NCBI GenBank assembly: GCA_905235975.1
Contig: CAJONT010000211.1
Location: 1 to 35,732, forward strand
DNA length: 35,732 nucleotides
Reading direction: 5' to 3'
From: an uncultured Prevotella sp.
GTDB lineage: Bacteria; Bacteroidota; Bacteroidia; Bacteroidales; Bacteroidaceae
Made by a program: the position numbers and the translations under genes. Positions within the stretch are counted from its first letter, which is position 1. Every line of letters starts with the position of its first letter. This document shows positions 27,057 to 35,702 of this stretch, piece by piece. The notes under the pieces are model-generated. The model ran no database searches, was not told the DNA's origin, and saw nothing but the letters and a program-made list of their open reading frames with translations.

Positions 27057-27191
27057 CAAAGTTACGCAAAAAATGAGAACAATGAGAAAGAAAAGGGAAT
27101 TTTCTTTCTCATTGTCGAATCGCAGTAACTTCGATGCAGTCAAAGTTACGCAAAAAATGAGAACAATGAGAAAGAAAAGGGAATTTTCTTT
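27057..27191 (-). repeat. Duplicated 51-bp promoter module upstream of trpS
   Basis: The 51-bp sequence starting CAAAGTTACGCAAAAAATGA is present twice without mismatch, at 27057-27107 and 27141-27191, with a period of 84 bp. The CAAAGTTA at the start of each copy is, on the minus strand, TAACTTTG, a TAnnTTTG -7 box aimed at trpS. The first would start RNA near 27052 and the second near 27136. The module thus provides two tandem trpS promoters. Confidence 0.8.
27079..27115 (-). promoter_or_regulatory. Attenuator-like hairpin between the two trpS promoters
   Basis: ACAATGAGAAAGAAAA and TTTTCTTTCTCATTGT form a perfect 16-bp stem with a five-base loop. On the minus strand the stem is followed by TCTCATTTTTT, so RNA begun at the distal promoter meets a terminator-like structure before reaching the proximal promoter and trpS. 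The second repeat copy lacks the distal arm and does not form it. Function is inferred. Confidence 0.6.
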
Positions 27192-27239
27192 GATGTGAAA
27201 CATTCTCCAGCATGTTGTCTGAAAAAAAACCTCTAAAAA

Positions 27240-27271
27240 TTTGGTGGAATAAGGAATAATGCCTACCTTTG
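27240..27271 (+). promoter_or_regulatory. Promoter of tRNA-Val, TTTG-N20-TACCTTTG
   Basis: TTTG at 27240-27243 and TACCTTTG at 27264-27271 are 20 bases apart, close to the ideal Bacteroidetes promoter. It is the only promoter in the window with both elements well matched, as befits a stable RNA gene. The tRNA begins 18 bases after the -7 box. Confidence 0.8.
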
Positions 27272-27288
27272 CAACGCTTTTCAAGCAA

Positions 27289-27363
27289 GGGCGCTTAGCT
27301 CAGTTGGTTCAGAGCATCTGCCTTACAAGCAGAGGGTCGGCGGTTCGAATCCGTCAGCGCCCA
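27289..27363 (+). tRNA. tRNA-Val (anticodon TAC)
   Basis: The 75-base cloverleaf has acceptor arms GGGCGCT and AGCGCCC, a D-arm starting TAGCTCAGTTGGTT, an anticodon arm TCTGC-CTTACAA-GCAGA with TAC at 27324-27326, and a T-arm GGCGG-TTCGAAT-CCGTC. A discriminator A follows the acceptor; CCA is not encoded and must be added after transcription. TAC reads GUA and, by wobble, other valine codons. It stands as a single-gene unit with its own promoter and terminator. Confidence 0.97.
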
Positions 27364-27375
27364 CTATGGGGTGAT

Positions 27376-27410
27376 TCCCTGTGGTCTTTCGGGATTGCAG
27401 GGATATTTTT
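27376..27410 (+). terminator. Terminator of tRNA-Val
   Basis: TCCCTGTGGTC pairs with GATTGCAGGGA over 11 bp, including wobbles, around a six-base loop, then TATTTTT. It lies just after the tRNA 3' end. Confidence 0.75.
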
Positions 27411-27487
27411 ATATGATTACTATATTGTCGCGACTGGCCGTTGAAAAATCCTGTCCCCTTTTTATGAAACTTTAGGTATTTATTTTC

Positions 27488-27516
27488 TTGCTTCTCAAGA
27501 TAAATTCGTAATTTTG
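27488..27516 (+). promoter_or_regulatory. Promoter of purB, TTG-N18-TAATTTTG
   Basis: TAATTTTG at 27509-27516 matches TAnnTTTG, and TTG at 27488-27490 is 18 bases upstream, a fair -33. The leader to ATG 27544 is about 22 bases and A/T rich. Confidence 0.65.
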
Positions 27517-27543
27517 CACATCTAATTTGAAGTAGTAATTTAT

Positions 27544-28890
27544 ATGTGTCTAGACTTATTGACGGCAGTATCTCCGATAGATGGCCGTTATCGTGGTAAA
27601 ACGGAATCCTTGGCAGCTTATTTCTCAGAGTATGCCCTTATACGTTATCGTGTACGGGTGGAGATAGAATATTTCATCTCGCTATGTGAGTTGCCGCTGC
27701 CTCAGTTGGAAAAGTTTGACAAGAATCTGTTCCCTGTCCTGCGTACCTTGTATCAGGATTTCACCGAGTCGGATGCACAGCGTGTAAAGGATATCGAGAA
27801 GGTAACGAATCACGATGTGAAGGCCGTAGAGTATTTTATCAAGGAGGCGTTCGACCGTATTGGCGGCCTTGACGCATATAAGGAGTTTATTCATTTCGGA
27901 CTTACCTCGCAGGATATCAACAATACTTCGGTTCCTCTCTCTCTTAAGGAGGCGCTTGACCAGGTGGTGGTGCCCCAATATGAGCAGTTGATTGATGTGC
28001 TGCAGCAGCTGGCAGAGAAATGGCAAAATGTACCCATGCTCGCCAAGACTCATGGACAGCCTGCTTCGCCCACACGCCTTGGCAAGGAGATAATGGTGTT
28101 TGTATATCGTTTGCAACAACAGCTCAAACAGTTGAAGGCCTGTCCTGTGACTGCCAAGTTCGGTGGTGCCACAGGTAATTACAATGCTCATCATGTGGCC
28201 TATCCCGACTATGAATGGAAAGCCTTCGGCAATCGTTTTGTGTCAGAGTCGCTGGGTCTGGAGCGTGAGCTATATACCACACAGATAAGTAACTATGACA
28301 ATTTGGGTGCAATCTTTGATGCTATACGCCGACTCAATACCATTGTCATCGATCTCGACCGCGATATGTGGATGTATATATCGATGGACTATTTCAAACA
28401 GCAGATAAAGGCTGGTGAAGTGGGCTCAAGTGCTATGCCGCACAAGGTGAATCCCATTGATTTTGAGAATAGTGAGGGAAATCTTGGTATGGCAAATGCC
28501 GTCCTTCAGTTCCTGGCACGGAAATTGCCTGTAAGCCGTTTGCAGCGTGACCTTACCGACTCTACCGTGTTGCGCAATATCGGTGTGCCGTTGGGCCATG
28601 CCCTTATAGCCTTGCAGAGCACGCTCAAGGGATTGGGCAAACTCATACTCAATGAGGAACGCATCGAGTCCGATTTAGAGGCTACCTGGGCTGTGGTGGC
28701 CGAGGCCATCCAGACCATTTTGCGGCGTGAGGGCTATCCACATCCATACGAAGCACTGAAACAGCTCACCCGTACCAATCAGAAAATAACAGAACAAAGT
28801 ATACACACATTTATCTCTCAACTTGAAGTGAGCGATGCAGTGAAGGCCGAACTGATGGCTATCACACCACAGAGCTACACTGGTTTATAA
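27544..28890 (+). CDS. purB: Adenylosuccinate lyase
   Basis: A 448-aa member of the fumarase/aspartase superfamily. It removes fumarate from SAICAR in IMP synthesis and from adenylosuccinate to yield AMP. The superfamily signature loop is SSAMPHKVNPIDFEN, the histidine region is KTHGQPASPT, and FGGATGNYNAHH is characteristic of the E. coli-type PurB. The N-terminal TAVSPIDGRYRGKT also fits that type. Length agrees with the family (about 450 aa). It leads a probable unit with a pseudouridine synthase 50 bases downstream. Confidence 0.97.
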   Translation: MCLDLLTAVSPIDGRYRGKTESLAAYFSEYALIRYRVRVEIEYFISLCELPLPQLEKFDKNLFPVLRTLYQDFTESDAQRVKDIEKVTNHDVKAVEYFIKEAFDRIGGLDAYKEFIHFGLTSQDINNTSVPLSLKEALDQVVVPQYEQLIDVLQQLAEKWQNVPMLAKTHGQPASPTRLGKEIMVFVYRLQQQLKQLKACPVTAKFGGATGNYNAHHVAYPDYEWKAFGNRFVSESLGLERELYTTQISNYDNLGAIFDAIRRLNTIVIDLDRDMWMYISMDYFKQQIKAGEVGSSAMPHKVNPIDFENSEGNLGMANAVLQFLARKLPVSRLQRDLTDSTVLRNIGVPLGHALIALQSTLKGLGKLILNEERIESDLEATWAVVAEAIQTILRREGYPHPYEALKQLTRTNQKITEQSIHTFISQLEVSDAVKAELMAITPQSYTGL

Positions 28891-28940
28891 ACATTTCTCA
28901 TAACCCGGCCGTGAGGCTACAATAATTTTTTTAATTAAAT

Positions 28941-30224
28941 ATGGAAGAAAACGAAATTAAGCAGGAAGGACTTTCTGCCGAGCAGAAAGATGGTGACCGC
29001 GAGGGTTACACTCCGGGACATTCAGGTGGTTATTCACGCGATTATCGAGGTGGCAAAAGACCACGTATTCACTCTCAACGTGCCTACAGTACCAACCGAA
29101 ACGATGAAGAGGGCGGATTCAGACCCGAGGGTTTCGGAGGTGGACTCCAGTCAGGCGGACAGCAAAGAAATTTTAGACCCCGTTACAACAATGTTGACTA
29201 TCAGCAGCGTGGAGGTTATCAGCAGGGATATCGTCCTCGCTATAATAACAATATGGATGACGAACAGGGTGGTTACCAGCCCCGTCAGCAGGGTGGTTAC
29301 CAGCCCCGTCAGCAGGGTGGTTATCAGCCCCGTCAGCAGGGTGGCTATCAGCCCCGTCAGCAGGGTGGCTACCAGTCCCGTCAGCAGGGTGGCTACCAGT
29401 CCCGTCAGCAGGGTGGCTATAACAACCGCTCTTATGTGCTGGGTTATCCCAAACCCAATAACAACAAAAAACGCATCGACTATAAGGAGGAGCAGTATGA
29501 CCCCAATGAGCCGGTGCGTCTGAACAAGTTCCTAGCCAATGCAGGTGTCTGCAGTCGCCGTGAGGCCGATGAGTTTATCCAGGCCGGTGTGGTGACTGTC
29601 AACGGTGAGGTGGTGACCGAATTGGGTACCAAGATACTCCGTACGGATGAAGTGCATTTCCACGACCAGCCGGTGCGTCTTGAGAAGAAGGTGTATGTGC
29701 TGCTCAACAAGCCCAAGGACTATGTGACCACAAGTGAGGATCCCTTGCAGCGCAAGACCGTGATGGAACTGGTGAAGGACGCATGTCCCGAGCGTATTTA
29801 TCCTGTGGGTCGTCTCGACCGCAATACCACAGGTGTGCTGCTGCTCACCAACGACGGCGACTTGGCCAGCAAGCTCACACATCCTAAGTTCCTGAAGAAG
29901 AAGGTGTATCATGTATATCTCGACAAGAATGTCACCGTGCACGACATGCAGCAGATTGCCGATGGCATCACCCTCGAGGACGGAGAGATTCGTGCCGATG
30001 ACATACAGTATGCCAGCGATACCGACAAGAGCCAGGTGGGAATCGAAATTCACAGTGGCAAGAACCGTATCGTGCGCCGTATCTTTGAGAGTCTGGGCTA
30101 CCGTGTCACCAAACTCGACCGTGTGCTCTTTGCAGGACTCACCAAGAAAGGACTCCGCCGCGGCGATTGGCGTTTCCTCACTGAGAAGGAAGTGGAGATG
30201 CTGCGCATGGGTGCCTTTGAATAA
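28941..30224 (+). CDS. RsuA/RluB-family rRNA pseudouridine synthase with repetitive N-terminal tail
   Basis: A 427-aa protein. The C-terminal half (about 190-425) is a standard enzyme: an S4 RNA-binding domain ([25 protein letters not shown]) and the synthase core with the catalytic aspartate in [23 protein letters not shown], then KKVYHVYL and [16 protein letters not shown]. It converts a uridine in ribosomal RNA to pseudouridine; RluB-like (23S) is most likely, but RluE/F or RsuA cannot be excluded. The first 185 residues are Gly, Arg, Gln and Tyr rich and include six perfect octapeptide units of QGGYQPRQ or QGGYQSRQ. This tail is expected to be disordered and to bind RNA. asnS follows after 29 bases. 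Confidence 0.92.
   Translation: MEENEIKQEGLSAEQKDGDREGYTPGHSGGYSRDYRGGKRPRIHSQRAYSTNRNDEEGGFRPEGFGGGLQSGGQQRNFRPRYNNVDYQQRGGYQQGYRPRYNNNMDDEQGGYQPRQQGGYQPRQQGGYQPRQQGGYQPRQQGGYQSRQQGGYQSRQQGGYNNRSYVLGYPKPNNNKKRIDYKEEQYDPNEPVRLNKFLANAGVCSRREADEFIQAGVVTVNGEVVTELGTKILRTDEVHFHDQPVRLEKKVYVLLNKPKDYVTTSEDPLQRKTVMELVKDACPERIYPVGRLDRNTTGVLLLTNDGDLASKLTHPKFLKKKVYHVYLDKNVTVHDMQQIADGITLEDGEIRADDIQYASDTDKSQVGIEIHSGKNRIVRRIFESLGYRVTKLDRVLFAGLTKKGLRRGDWRFLTEKEVEMLRMGAFE
29265..29420 (+). repeat. 24-bp tandem repeat, six full copies plus half a copy
   Basis: The unit CAGGGTGGTTACCAGCCCCG followed by TCAG is repeated in frame from 29265 to 29408, with a half copy up to 29420. Differences are mostly silent (TTAC/TTAT/CTAT/CTAC) or change Pro to Ser. 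It encodes QGGYQ(P/S)RQ. Such perfect in-frame arrays readily change copy number by slippage. Confidence 0.95.
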
Positions 30225-30253
30225 AACATTCATTTCAACACATAAATAAACAA

Positions 30254-31711
30254 ATGGAAACAATTCGCAGAACGAAAGTGGTAGATGTGTTGTGTCGTAA
30301 CGATTACGGTACAATGGTCAATGTGAGAGGATGGGTGCGTACGCACCGCAGTAGCAAGGCTGTTGACTTTATCGCTCTCAATGACGGCTCTACCATCAAA
30401 AACGTTCAGATAGTTGTTGACCCCGCCACTGTCGACGAAACCGTGCTCAAGCAGATTACGACAGGTGCCTGCATAAGTGTGAACGGTGTGTTGGTGGAGA
30501 GTCCGGCTGCCGGACAGGCCTCTGAGATACAGTGCCGTGAGATAGAACTCTACGGTACCTGCGGAAATGACTTCCCTATGCAGAAGAAAGGGCAGACCTT
30601 CGAATATATGCGCCAGTATGCCCATCTGCGCCTGCGCACCAACACCTTCGGGGCCGTGATGCGCATACGTCACAACATGGCGATGGCCATCCACACGTAC
30701 TTCCACGAGCATGGCTATTTCTACTTCCATACGCCGCTTATCACTGCCAGCGACTGCGAGGGAGCCGGCAACATGTTCCAAGTGACGACCAAGAACCTCT
30801 ACGACCTGAAGAAAGACGAGCAGGGCAAGATTATCTACGACGACGACTTCTTCGGACAGCAGACCTCGCTCACTGTCAGCGGTCAACTCGAGGGTGAGCT
30901 TGGTGCAACGGCACTCGGAGCCATCTATACCTTCGGTCCCACCTTCCGGGCAGAGAACAGCAACACACCGCGCCATTTGGCCGAGTTCTGGATGGTTGAG
31001 CCTGAGATAGCCTTCATGGATCAGGAGGAACTGATGGATCTTGAGGAGGACTTCATCAAGTACTGCGTAAGCTGGGCATTGGAACATTGTCAGGACGACC
31101 TCGCCTTCCTTAACAAGATGATTGACAAAACGCTGTTGGCCAGACTCCAGTCGGTGCTTGAGGGTTCCTTCGTAAGGCTTACCTATACTGAGGGAATCGA
31201 CATCCTGCAGCAGGCTATTGCAGCAGGCCACAAGTTCGAGTTCCCCTGTGAGTGGGGCGACGACCTTGCTTCGGAGCATGAACGCTATCTTGTAGAACAA
31301 CACTTCAAACGTCCTGTCATAATGACCGACTATCCCTCGGCCATCAAGTCGTTCTACATGAAACAGAATATTCCGGCATCTGGTGCTCCGGCACCTTCGA
31401 CGGCAGGTTATCATGGCATCGTGGCTCCGGGTCCGACCATGCAGGGCACTGATGTCCTCTTCCCACAGATAGGCGAGATCATCGGCGGCTCGGTTCGCGA
31501 GGAGAACTACGACAAGCTCATGGCAGAGATAAACCATCGCGGCATGGAGACGGAAAAGCTCTGGTGGTATCTCGATACCCGTAAGTACGGCTCTTGTCCG
31601 CACGCAGGTTTCGGTCTTGGCTTCGAGCGCCTTATCCTCTTTGTCACGGGTATGCAGAACATACGCGACGTCATTCCCTTCCCGCGTACACCGAAGAATG
31701 CAGAATTTTAA
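30254..31711 (+). CDS. asnS: Asparaginyl-tRNA synthetase
   Basis: A 485-aa class IIb synthetase that charges tRNA-Asn. The N-terminal OB fold binds the anticodon ([27 protein letters not shown]). Class II motif 2 is [27 protein letters not shown] and motif 3 is [29 protein letters not shown]. An insertion of about 20 residues after motif 1 ([23 protein letters not shown]) is consistent with AsnRS of this group. AsnRS is distinguished from AspRS by the MVEPEIAF and [13 protein letters not shown] regions. It lies 29 bases after the pseudouridine synthase gene and is followed by a hairpin terminator. Confidence 0.97.
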   Translation: METIRRTKVVDVLCRNDYGTMVNVRGWVRTHRSSKAVDFIALNDGSTIKNVQIVVDPATVDETVLKQITTGACISVNGVLVESPAAGQASEIQCREIELYGTCGNDFPMQKKGQTFEYMRQYAHLRLRTNTFGAVMRIRHNMAMAIHTYFHEHGYFYFHTPLITASDCEGAGNMFQVTTKNLYDLKKDEQGKIIYDDDFFGQQTSLTVSGQLEGELGATALGAIYTFGPTFRAENSNTPRHLAEFWMVEPEIAFMDQEELMDLEEDFIKYCVSWALEHCQDDLAFLNKMIDKTLLARLQSVLEGSFVRLTYTEGIDILQQAIAAGHKFEFPCEWGDDLASEHERYLVEQHFKRPVIMTDYPSAIKSFYMKQNIPASGAPAPSTAGYHGIVAPGPTMQGTDVLFPQIGEIIGGSVREENYDKLMAEINHRGMETEKLWWYLDTRKYGSCPHAGFGLGFERLILFVTGMQNIRDVIPFPRTPKNAEF

Positions 31712-31728
31712 GTGTGGCTTATCCTATA

Positions 31729-31766
31729 AATATCCCTGGTTGCCTTTAGGCGGCCGGGGATATTTT
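31729..31766 (+). terminator. Candidate terminator of asnS
   Basis: AATATCCCTGGTTGCC pairs with GGCGGCCGGGGATATT over 16 bp (three wobbles) around a TTTA tetraloop. The stem ends in TATTTTC, a short T run. It is 18 bases after the asnS stop codon. Confidence 0.75.
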
Positions 31767-31787
31767 CATGTATAACAGGGTTGGATA

Positions 31788-31889
31788 CTACTGAAATAAT
31801 AGAGGCGCACCTTCGCAGGTACGCCTCTGTGAACCCTCTGTCGGATAGATATGGCATAAAATTTCAAAAGAGGGCGCTTTGATTGCCAT
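31788..31889 (-). CDS. Candidate 33-codon ORF or small RNA with its own promoter
   Basis: On the minus strand an ATG at 31889 opens 33 codons (MAIKAPSFEILCHIY...) ending in TAG at 31788-31790. It is too short for the ORF track. A TAATTTTG -7 box lies 27 bases upstream, and the start is preceded by the A-rich AACAGGAATAACAA, both typical for this genome. The second half overlaps a strong hairpin, AGAGGCGTACCT-GCGA-AGGTGCGCCTCT, with an outer AGGGTT/AACCCT pair, so the transcript might instead be a structured RNA. No homology can be tested here. I think something is transcribed; whether it is translated is open. Confidence 0.35.
   Translation of the reverse strand: MAIKAPSFEILCHIYPTEGSQRRTCEGAPLLFQ
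31801..31828. repeat. Strong inverted repeat between asnS and the CvfB-like gene
   Basis: AGAGGCGCACCT and AGGTACGCCTCT pair over 11 of 12 positions around a TCGC loop. A further AGGGTT (31777-31782) and AACCCT (31832-31837) can extend the structure. It could terminate the minus-strand operon or be part of the small transcript described above. Confidence 0.65.
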
Positions 31890-31916
31890 TTGTTATTCCT
31901 GTTGTATTTATGTTCG

Positions 31917-31924
31917 CAAAATTA
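31917..31924 (-). promoter_or_regulatory. Minus-strand -7 box (TAATTTTG) downstream of the CvfB-like gene
   Basis: CAAAATTA on the plus strand reads TAATTTTG on the minus strand, a TAnnTTTG match. It points away from every annotated gene except the 33-codon candidate. One chance match in A/T-rich DNA is possible. Confidence 0.4.
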
Positions 31925-31964
31925 CAGATAAAACCCTCCACTCCCCCAAAAGAGGATCCAATAT

Positions 31965-32825
31965 TTATTTTTCAGCAATATCTTTTTCTTGGTTCAGTGC
32001 AATGGCCGTGTCGCCAGGTATGATGAGGTGACGTTTGTAGAGGTCGCCCACGGCGCGTTTGAAGACCTTCTTGCTCACTTGGAAGAGTTGGCGTATGTCG
32101 TCGGTGTCACTCTTGTCGCCTACCGGACATACACCCCCGTGCTCATGGAGGTAGGAGAGGAGCACGTCGGCAAAGTCGGCAGTCTGCTGCTGCCCGGAAA
32201 GCTGCAGGGCCACGTCTATCTTGCCGTCGTAGCGTACCAGTGTCACATAGCCTTTCAGTTTGTCGCCAATCTTTACGGGGCGGAAAATCTGGTTGCGGTA
32301 TATCTGTCCTTGCCATTTGTTGTCGACAATCACCTTGAACCCTACGTCGGTGCGTTGCCACACCAGCAGGTCGACGGTGTCGTTCGGCGCATATTGTGGG
32401 GGCTCTTTGCTGAGCCATCGCTCCAACTTTGCTGAGGCCACGATGCGGTAGCTTTGTTCGTCGATGTGTATGTGAACGATATGTCGGCTGCCGCGTGTCA
32501 TACGGAGCCGCTGTTCTCCAAAGGGGCAGAAGAGGTCTTTCATCAGTCCCCAGTTGAGGAAAGCGCCGTGTTCGTTCACCCAGGCCACCTCCAGGCAGGC
32601 GAAGTCGCCTACCTGAGCCAACGGGTGTTCTGTGGTGGCAATGAGTCGCTCCTCTTGGTCTAAGTAGACAAACACCTCCAACTCATCACCTTTGCGGCAT
32701 CCCTCAGGCACGTACCGGTTGGGCAGGAGTATCTCACCTTCGCAGCCGCCGTCGAGATACAGACCGAAGTCAACCTCTTTTACTACTTTCAGTTTGTTGT
32801 ATCGTCCTAACTTGATGGTCCTCAT
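31965..32825 (-). CDS. CvfB-like S1 RNA-binding protein
   Basis: A 286-aa protein resembling CvfB/YitL. It opens with [27 protein letters not shown] and [26 protein letters not shown], then has two further S1-type OB folds ([30 protein letters not shown] and [29 protein letters not shown]). The last 60 or so residues look like a winged helix ([27 protein letters not shown]). CvfB in staphylococci affects RNA stability and virulence-gene expression; here RNA binding is safe and the regulatory role is inferred. Its start overlaps the lolD stop by ATGA, so it is the third gene of a coupled minus-strand operon. Confidence 0.9.
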   Translation of the reverse strand: MRTIKLGRYNKLKVVKEVDFGLYLDGGCEGEILLPNRYVPEGCRKGDELEVFVYLDQEERLIATTEHPLAQVGDFACLEVAWVNEHGAFLNWGLMKDLFCPFGEQRLRMTRGSRHIVHIHIDEQSYRIVASAKLERWLSKEPPQYAPNDTVDLLVWQRTDVGFKVIVDNKWQGQIYRNQIFRPVKIGDKLKGYVTLVRYDGKIDVALQLSGQQQTADFADVLLSYLHEHGGVCPVGDKSDTDDIRQLFQVSKKVFKRAVGDLYKRHLIIPGDTAIALNQEKDIAEK

Positions 32826-33529
32826 TCTGTCGTCGTATTGATGTTTTCGTCGATGGGTTGCGGTGCACGCTGTTCTTCTCCCACTATCAGGCCGTCTTTG
32901 AGGCGTATGGTGCGGTCGGTGATGGAGGCCAGGCCCTCATCGTGGGTTACGATGACGAAGGTCATGCCGTATTTGTCGCGCAGGTCAAAGAACAGTTGGT
33001 GTAGTTCGGCTTTGTTGCGGGTGTCCAAGCTGCCTGATGGCTCGTCGGCCAGTACCACGGAGGGGTTGTTGATGAGCGCGCGTGCTACAGCTACACGCTG
33101 CTTCTCACCGCCCGAGAGCTGCTTGGGCTTGTGCTGGGCACGGTCTTCAAGTCCCATGAAGGCCAGTAGTTCCTTGGCGCGTGCTATGGCCTCCGACTTC
33201 TTTGTGCCTGCTATGTAGGCTGGAATCAGAACATTTTCCAGGGCCGTGAATTCGGGTAGCAATTGGTGGAACTGGAAGACGAATCCGATATGCCTGTTGC
33301 GGAAATCAGCCATCTTGGCTTGACTCATGCCGTGTACCGATTGGCCTTCTATCTCGACGAAACCCTCATCGGGACGGTCGAGGGTGCCTATTATCTGGAG
33401 CAATGTGGTCTTGCCGGCTCCGCTCGGTCCTACGATGCTCACGATTTCACCCTTCTCGATGTGCAGGTCTATTCCTTTGAGCACTTCGAGAGAACCGAAA
33501 CTTTTCTTTATGTGTTTTACTTCTATCAT
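32822..33529 (-). CDS. lolD: LolD/FtsE-type ABC transporter ATPase
   Basis: A 235-aa ATPase. Walker A is GPSGAGKTT, the Q-loop and following region [26 protein letters not shown] is characteristic of LolD, the signature is [15 protein letters not shown], Walker B is [12 protein letters not shown] and the switch is VTHDE. LolD powers LolCE, which releases lipoproteins from the inner membrane. No LolC/E permease gene is next to it, so it must act with one encoded elsewhere; a MacB- or FtsX-type partner is also possible. The ORF track begins at 33574, but ATG 33529 ([12 protein letters not shown]) overlaps the preceding stop by ATGA and is preferred. [20 protein letters not shown] tail is polar and probably flexible. 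Confidence 0.88.
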   Translation of the reverse strand: MIEVKHIKKSFGSLEVLKGIDLHIEKGEIVSIVGPSGAGKTTLLQIIGTLDRPDEGFVEIEGQSVHGMSQAKMADFRNRHIGFVFQFHQLLPEFTALENVLIPAYIAGTKKSEAIARAKELLAFMGLEDRAQHKPKQLSGGEKQRVAVARALINNPSVVLADEPSGSLDTRNKAELHQLFFDLRDKYGMTFVIVTHDEGLASITDRTIRLKDGLIVGEEQRAPQPIDENINTTTE

Positions 33530-35667
33530 GTGGCTTGTCTGTTTTTCTTGTGGTGGAAGGTATGATGCAGCCATCCTCGCAGCTCTTGATAGGCACTCTT
33601 TTCCTCCTGGTGTTGTGACTCGGCGAATGTCATCGACTCACGCTCGCCATACTGGTCGGGGAAGATGAGCATCATGCTCTTGCCTAAGAAATGTTTCTCT
33701 ATCTCGTCTGGCAGTTGCTCCATGGCCGTCTTATACGACAGTCCGCCCTTTCGGGAGGTGACCACTACAAACAGGTGGTCGTCGTGAATGCTGGCGGCAA
33801 GTTGGGGCAGTGACTTCCAGTGACTCATAATCGTAAATTCGGAACGCACGTTGGGATGCCGGTGACGCAGGTAGTTGGCTACCAGTGCCATCTGCTCTTC
33901 ACGTCCGTGGAATACGATGCGGCATTCCAGATTGCCGGCCAGCCGCGCCAATCGCTCCAACCACCGGTAGAAGCCCGGCTCAAATTCTGCCCGCGACGGT
34001 ACTGCCACCTGTATGCAGCGCAGCGTGTTGAGCGGCTGCTTCAGTCTGACGAAGATAATCTGTCTGTTCAATCCGTTGTATAGGCTTTGGGCAAATTCTC
34101 CCCAGAATTTCGGTGAGACATCCTTGTGTATGTGCATGCCCATGATGATTTCAGAGGCGTCAAACTCTTTAAAGGCGAATTTTATGCCGTTGGCAATGTT
34201 CGCAGCCACTCTCACCTGGGTCTGCATCTTCACATCGGCAGCACTGGCCACCTTCTCCAGATTGTCGAGCAATATGCGGCCCGACTTCTGGTTGGCTGCA
34301 CGGTGCTTGTCGTCGTACACCACATTCAGAGCCACCAAACCGCGGTTCAGCTTGGGGTTGCGCATCATCACGGCCACACTCACCAGTCCTTGTGCCACCT
34401 CAGGATATTTCACGGGCAGCAGAATCTTCTCATCGTCCACATGGTGCTGGTCTACATCCTGTGTCCTGTCGCTGAGAATGAGCTGGCGTGCAGCATACTC
34501 CGTCCTGATGGTACTGATAATGCAGGTAAAGAGAATCATGATTATCACACCGTTGAGCATGTCATCGTTCACCAGCGGCTGCCCGGGCATGGTCTGCAGG
34601 CGCATACCTACCATTACCATGGCGATACCGCCGGCAGCATGGGCAGAGGTGAGCCCGAACATCATGTGGCCGGAAGAAAGCGGCATCTTGAAACTGAAAC
34701 AGGCGGTATAGGCTGCCGCAGCTTTGCTTAATATGGCCACTGCTATCATGATGGCTGCCACCCACACGATGCTGCCGCCCTGAAAGAGTATCCTTACATT
34801 GATGAGCATGCCTACACCGATGAGGAAGTAGGGTATAAAGATGGCATTGCCGATGAACTCAATGCGGTTCATGAGGGATGAGAGCCGGGGTATGTAGCGG
34901 TTTAGTATCAGACCGGCGAAGAAGGCTCCGAAGATGCCTTCCAAGCCGACTGCCTCAGAGAGGGCGGCACTGAGAAAGAGCACGGCCATGATGAAGATAA
35001 ACTGCATCACGGCATCGGAGTAACGGCGGAGAAACTTGCGGGTGATACGGGGGATGATGACAATCATGCCCGTGCAGAAGAGAGTCACTTTGAATAGGAA
35101 CAACGGCCAGAACCACCATTGGCTCTCGGCGTCGAGCGAGGCAGTCATCCCCGCCAGTACCATTAGGGCAATGAAGAGCGCCAGCATGGTAGAACCCACG
35201 CTGAGGGCCACGCTGCGATGGCGTTGCAGACCAAAGCGCACTGCAATGGGGTAGGCAATCAGGGTGTTGGATGCCATGATGCACGAGAGCAGCAGCGAGG
35301 CAGATGGAGAGTAGTGCAGACACAGGGTGGCCACGGGATAGGTGATGGCCATTGGAACGAGTGCCGTGAGGAGGCCGAAGATGAGAAACTGACTGGTGTT
35401 TTTCTTCAGTCCTTCCATGTCCATCTCAAGTCCAGCCAGAAACATGATATAGTACATGCCGACATTTCCGAAGAGCTCGAAAGAATTGTCGCGCACCAGG
35501 ATGTTGAAACCATACTGGCCTACCAGTACGCCTGCCAGCACCATGCCTATGATGTGGGGTATGCGCAGCTTGCCCATGATGATAGGGGCAAACAGTATGA
35601 TGCACAGCACCACAAAGAATACCAGTGTGGGGTCGGTAATGGGGAAGTAGGCCGAGAGATGTGACAT
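33526..35667 (-). CDS. CPA2-type cation:proton antiporter-like membrane protein with C-terminal Usp-like region
   Basis: A 713-aa protein. About residues 10-400 form 11-13 membrane segments of the Na+/H+ exchanger fold ([76 protein letters not shown]). The remaining 300 residues are soluble and resemble universal-stress-protein domains ([27 protein letters not shown]). In the helix near residues 156-172 the sequence [18 protein letters not shown] lacks the acidic residue I would expect, so transport may be altered. The track start at 35724 lies beyond the promoter; ATG 35667 ([13 protein letters not shown]) is chosen. Its TGA overlaps the lolD ATG. Confidence 0.87.
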   Translation of the reverse strand: MSHLSAYFPITDPTLVFFVVLCIILFAPIIMGKLRIPHIIGMVLAGVLVGQYGFNILVRDNSFELFGNVGMYYIMFLAGLEMDMEGLKKNTSQFLIFGLLTALVPMAITYPVATLCLHYSPSASLLLSCIMASNTLIAYPIAVRFGLQRHRSVALSVGSTMLALFIALMVLAGMTASLDAESQWWFWPLFLFKVTLFCTGMIVIIPRITRKFLRRYSDAVMQFIFIMAVLFLSAALSEAVGLEGIFGAFFAGLILNRYIPRLSSLMNRIEFIGNAIFIPYFLIGVGMLINVRILFQGGSIVWVAAIMIAVAILSKAAAAYTACFSFKMPLSSGHMMFGLTSAHAAGGIAMVMVGMRLQTMPGQPLVNDDMLNGVIIMILFTCIISTIRTEYAARQLILSDRTQDVDQHHVDDEKILLPVKYPEVAQGLVSVAVMMRNPKLNRGLVALNVVYDDKHRAANQKSGRILLDNLEKVASAADVKMQTQVRVAANIANGIKFAFKEFDASEIIMGMHIHKDVSPKFWGEFAQSLYNGLNRQIIFVRLKQPLNTLRCIQVAVPSRAEFEPGFYRWLERLARLAGNLECRIVFHGREEQMALVANYLRHRHPNVRSEFTIMSHWKSLPQLAASIHDDHLFVVVTSRKGGLSYKTAMEQLPDEIEKHFLGKSMMLIFPDQYGERESMTFAESQHQEEKSAYQELRGWLHHTFHHKKNRQAT

Positions 35668-35694
35668 AAATTGGTAGATGCTGCTTTCCAGTCG

Positions 35695-35702
35695 CAAAGT
35701 TA
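35695..35702 (-). promoter_or_regulatory. -7 box (TAACTTTG) of the antiporter-lolD-cvfB operon
   Basis: CAAAGTTA on the plus strand is TAACTTTG on the minus strand, a TAnnTTTG match 27 bases before the ATG at 35667. It shares the CAAAGTTACG core with the trpS promoter repeats. The -33 region lies at or beyond the window's end. Confidence 0.6.

Noticed and set aside
26984-27060. T-box riboswitch for trpS
   Set aside because: No T-box consensus sequence or specifier-loop layout is visible, and T-boxes are not expected in this phylum.
27057-27191. CRISPR remnant or transposon ends at the 51-bp repeats
   Set aside because: Only two copies, each with a promoter -7 box; no spacer array, no cas genes, no transposase and no target-site duplications are seen.
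29265-29420. Possible CRISPR-like or VNTR non-coding array
   Set aside because: Units are contiguous 24-bp tandem copies in frame within a coding sequence, with no spacers; they encode an octapeptide repeat.
30230-31603. 457-aa minus-strand ORF opposite asnS
   Set aside because: Antisense shadow of a gene with complete class II synthetase motifs.
31788-31924. 6S RNA
   Set aside because: Length and structure (a short strong hairpin, no large central bubble within a long rod) do not fit a 6S RNA well enough to claim it.
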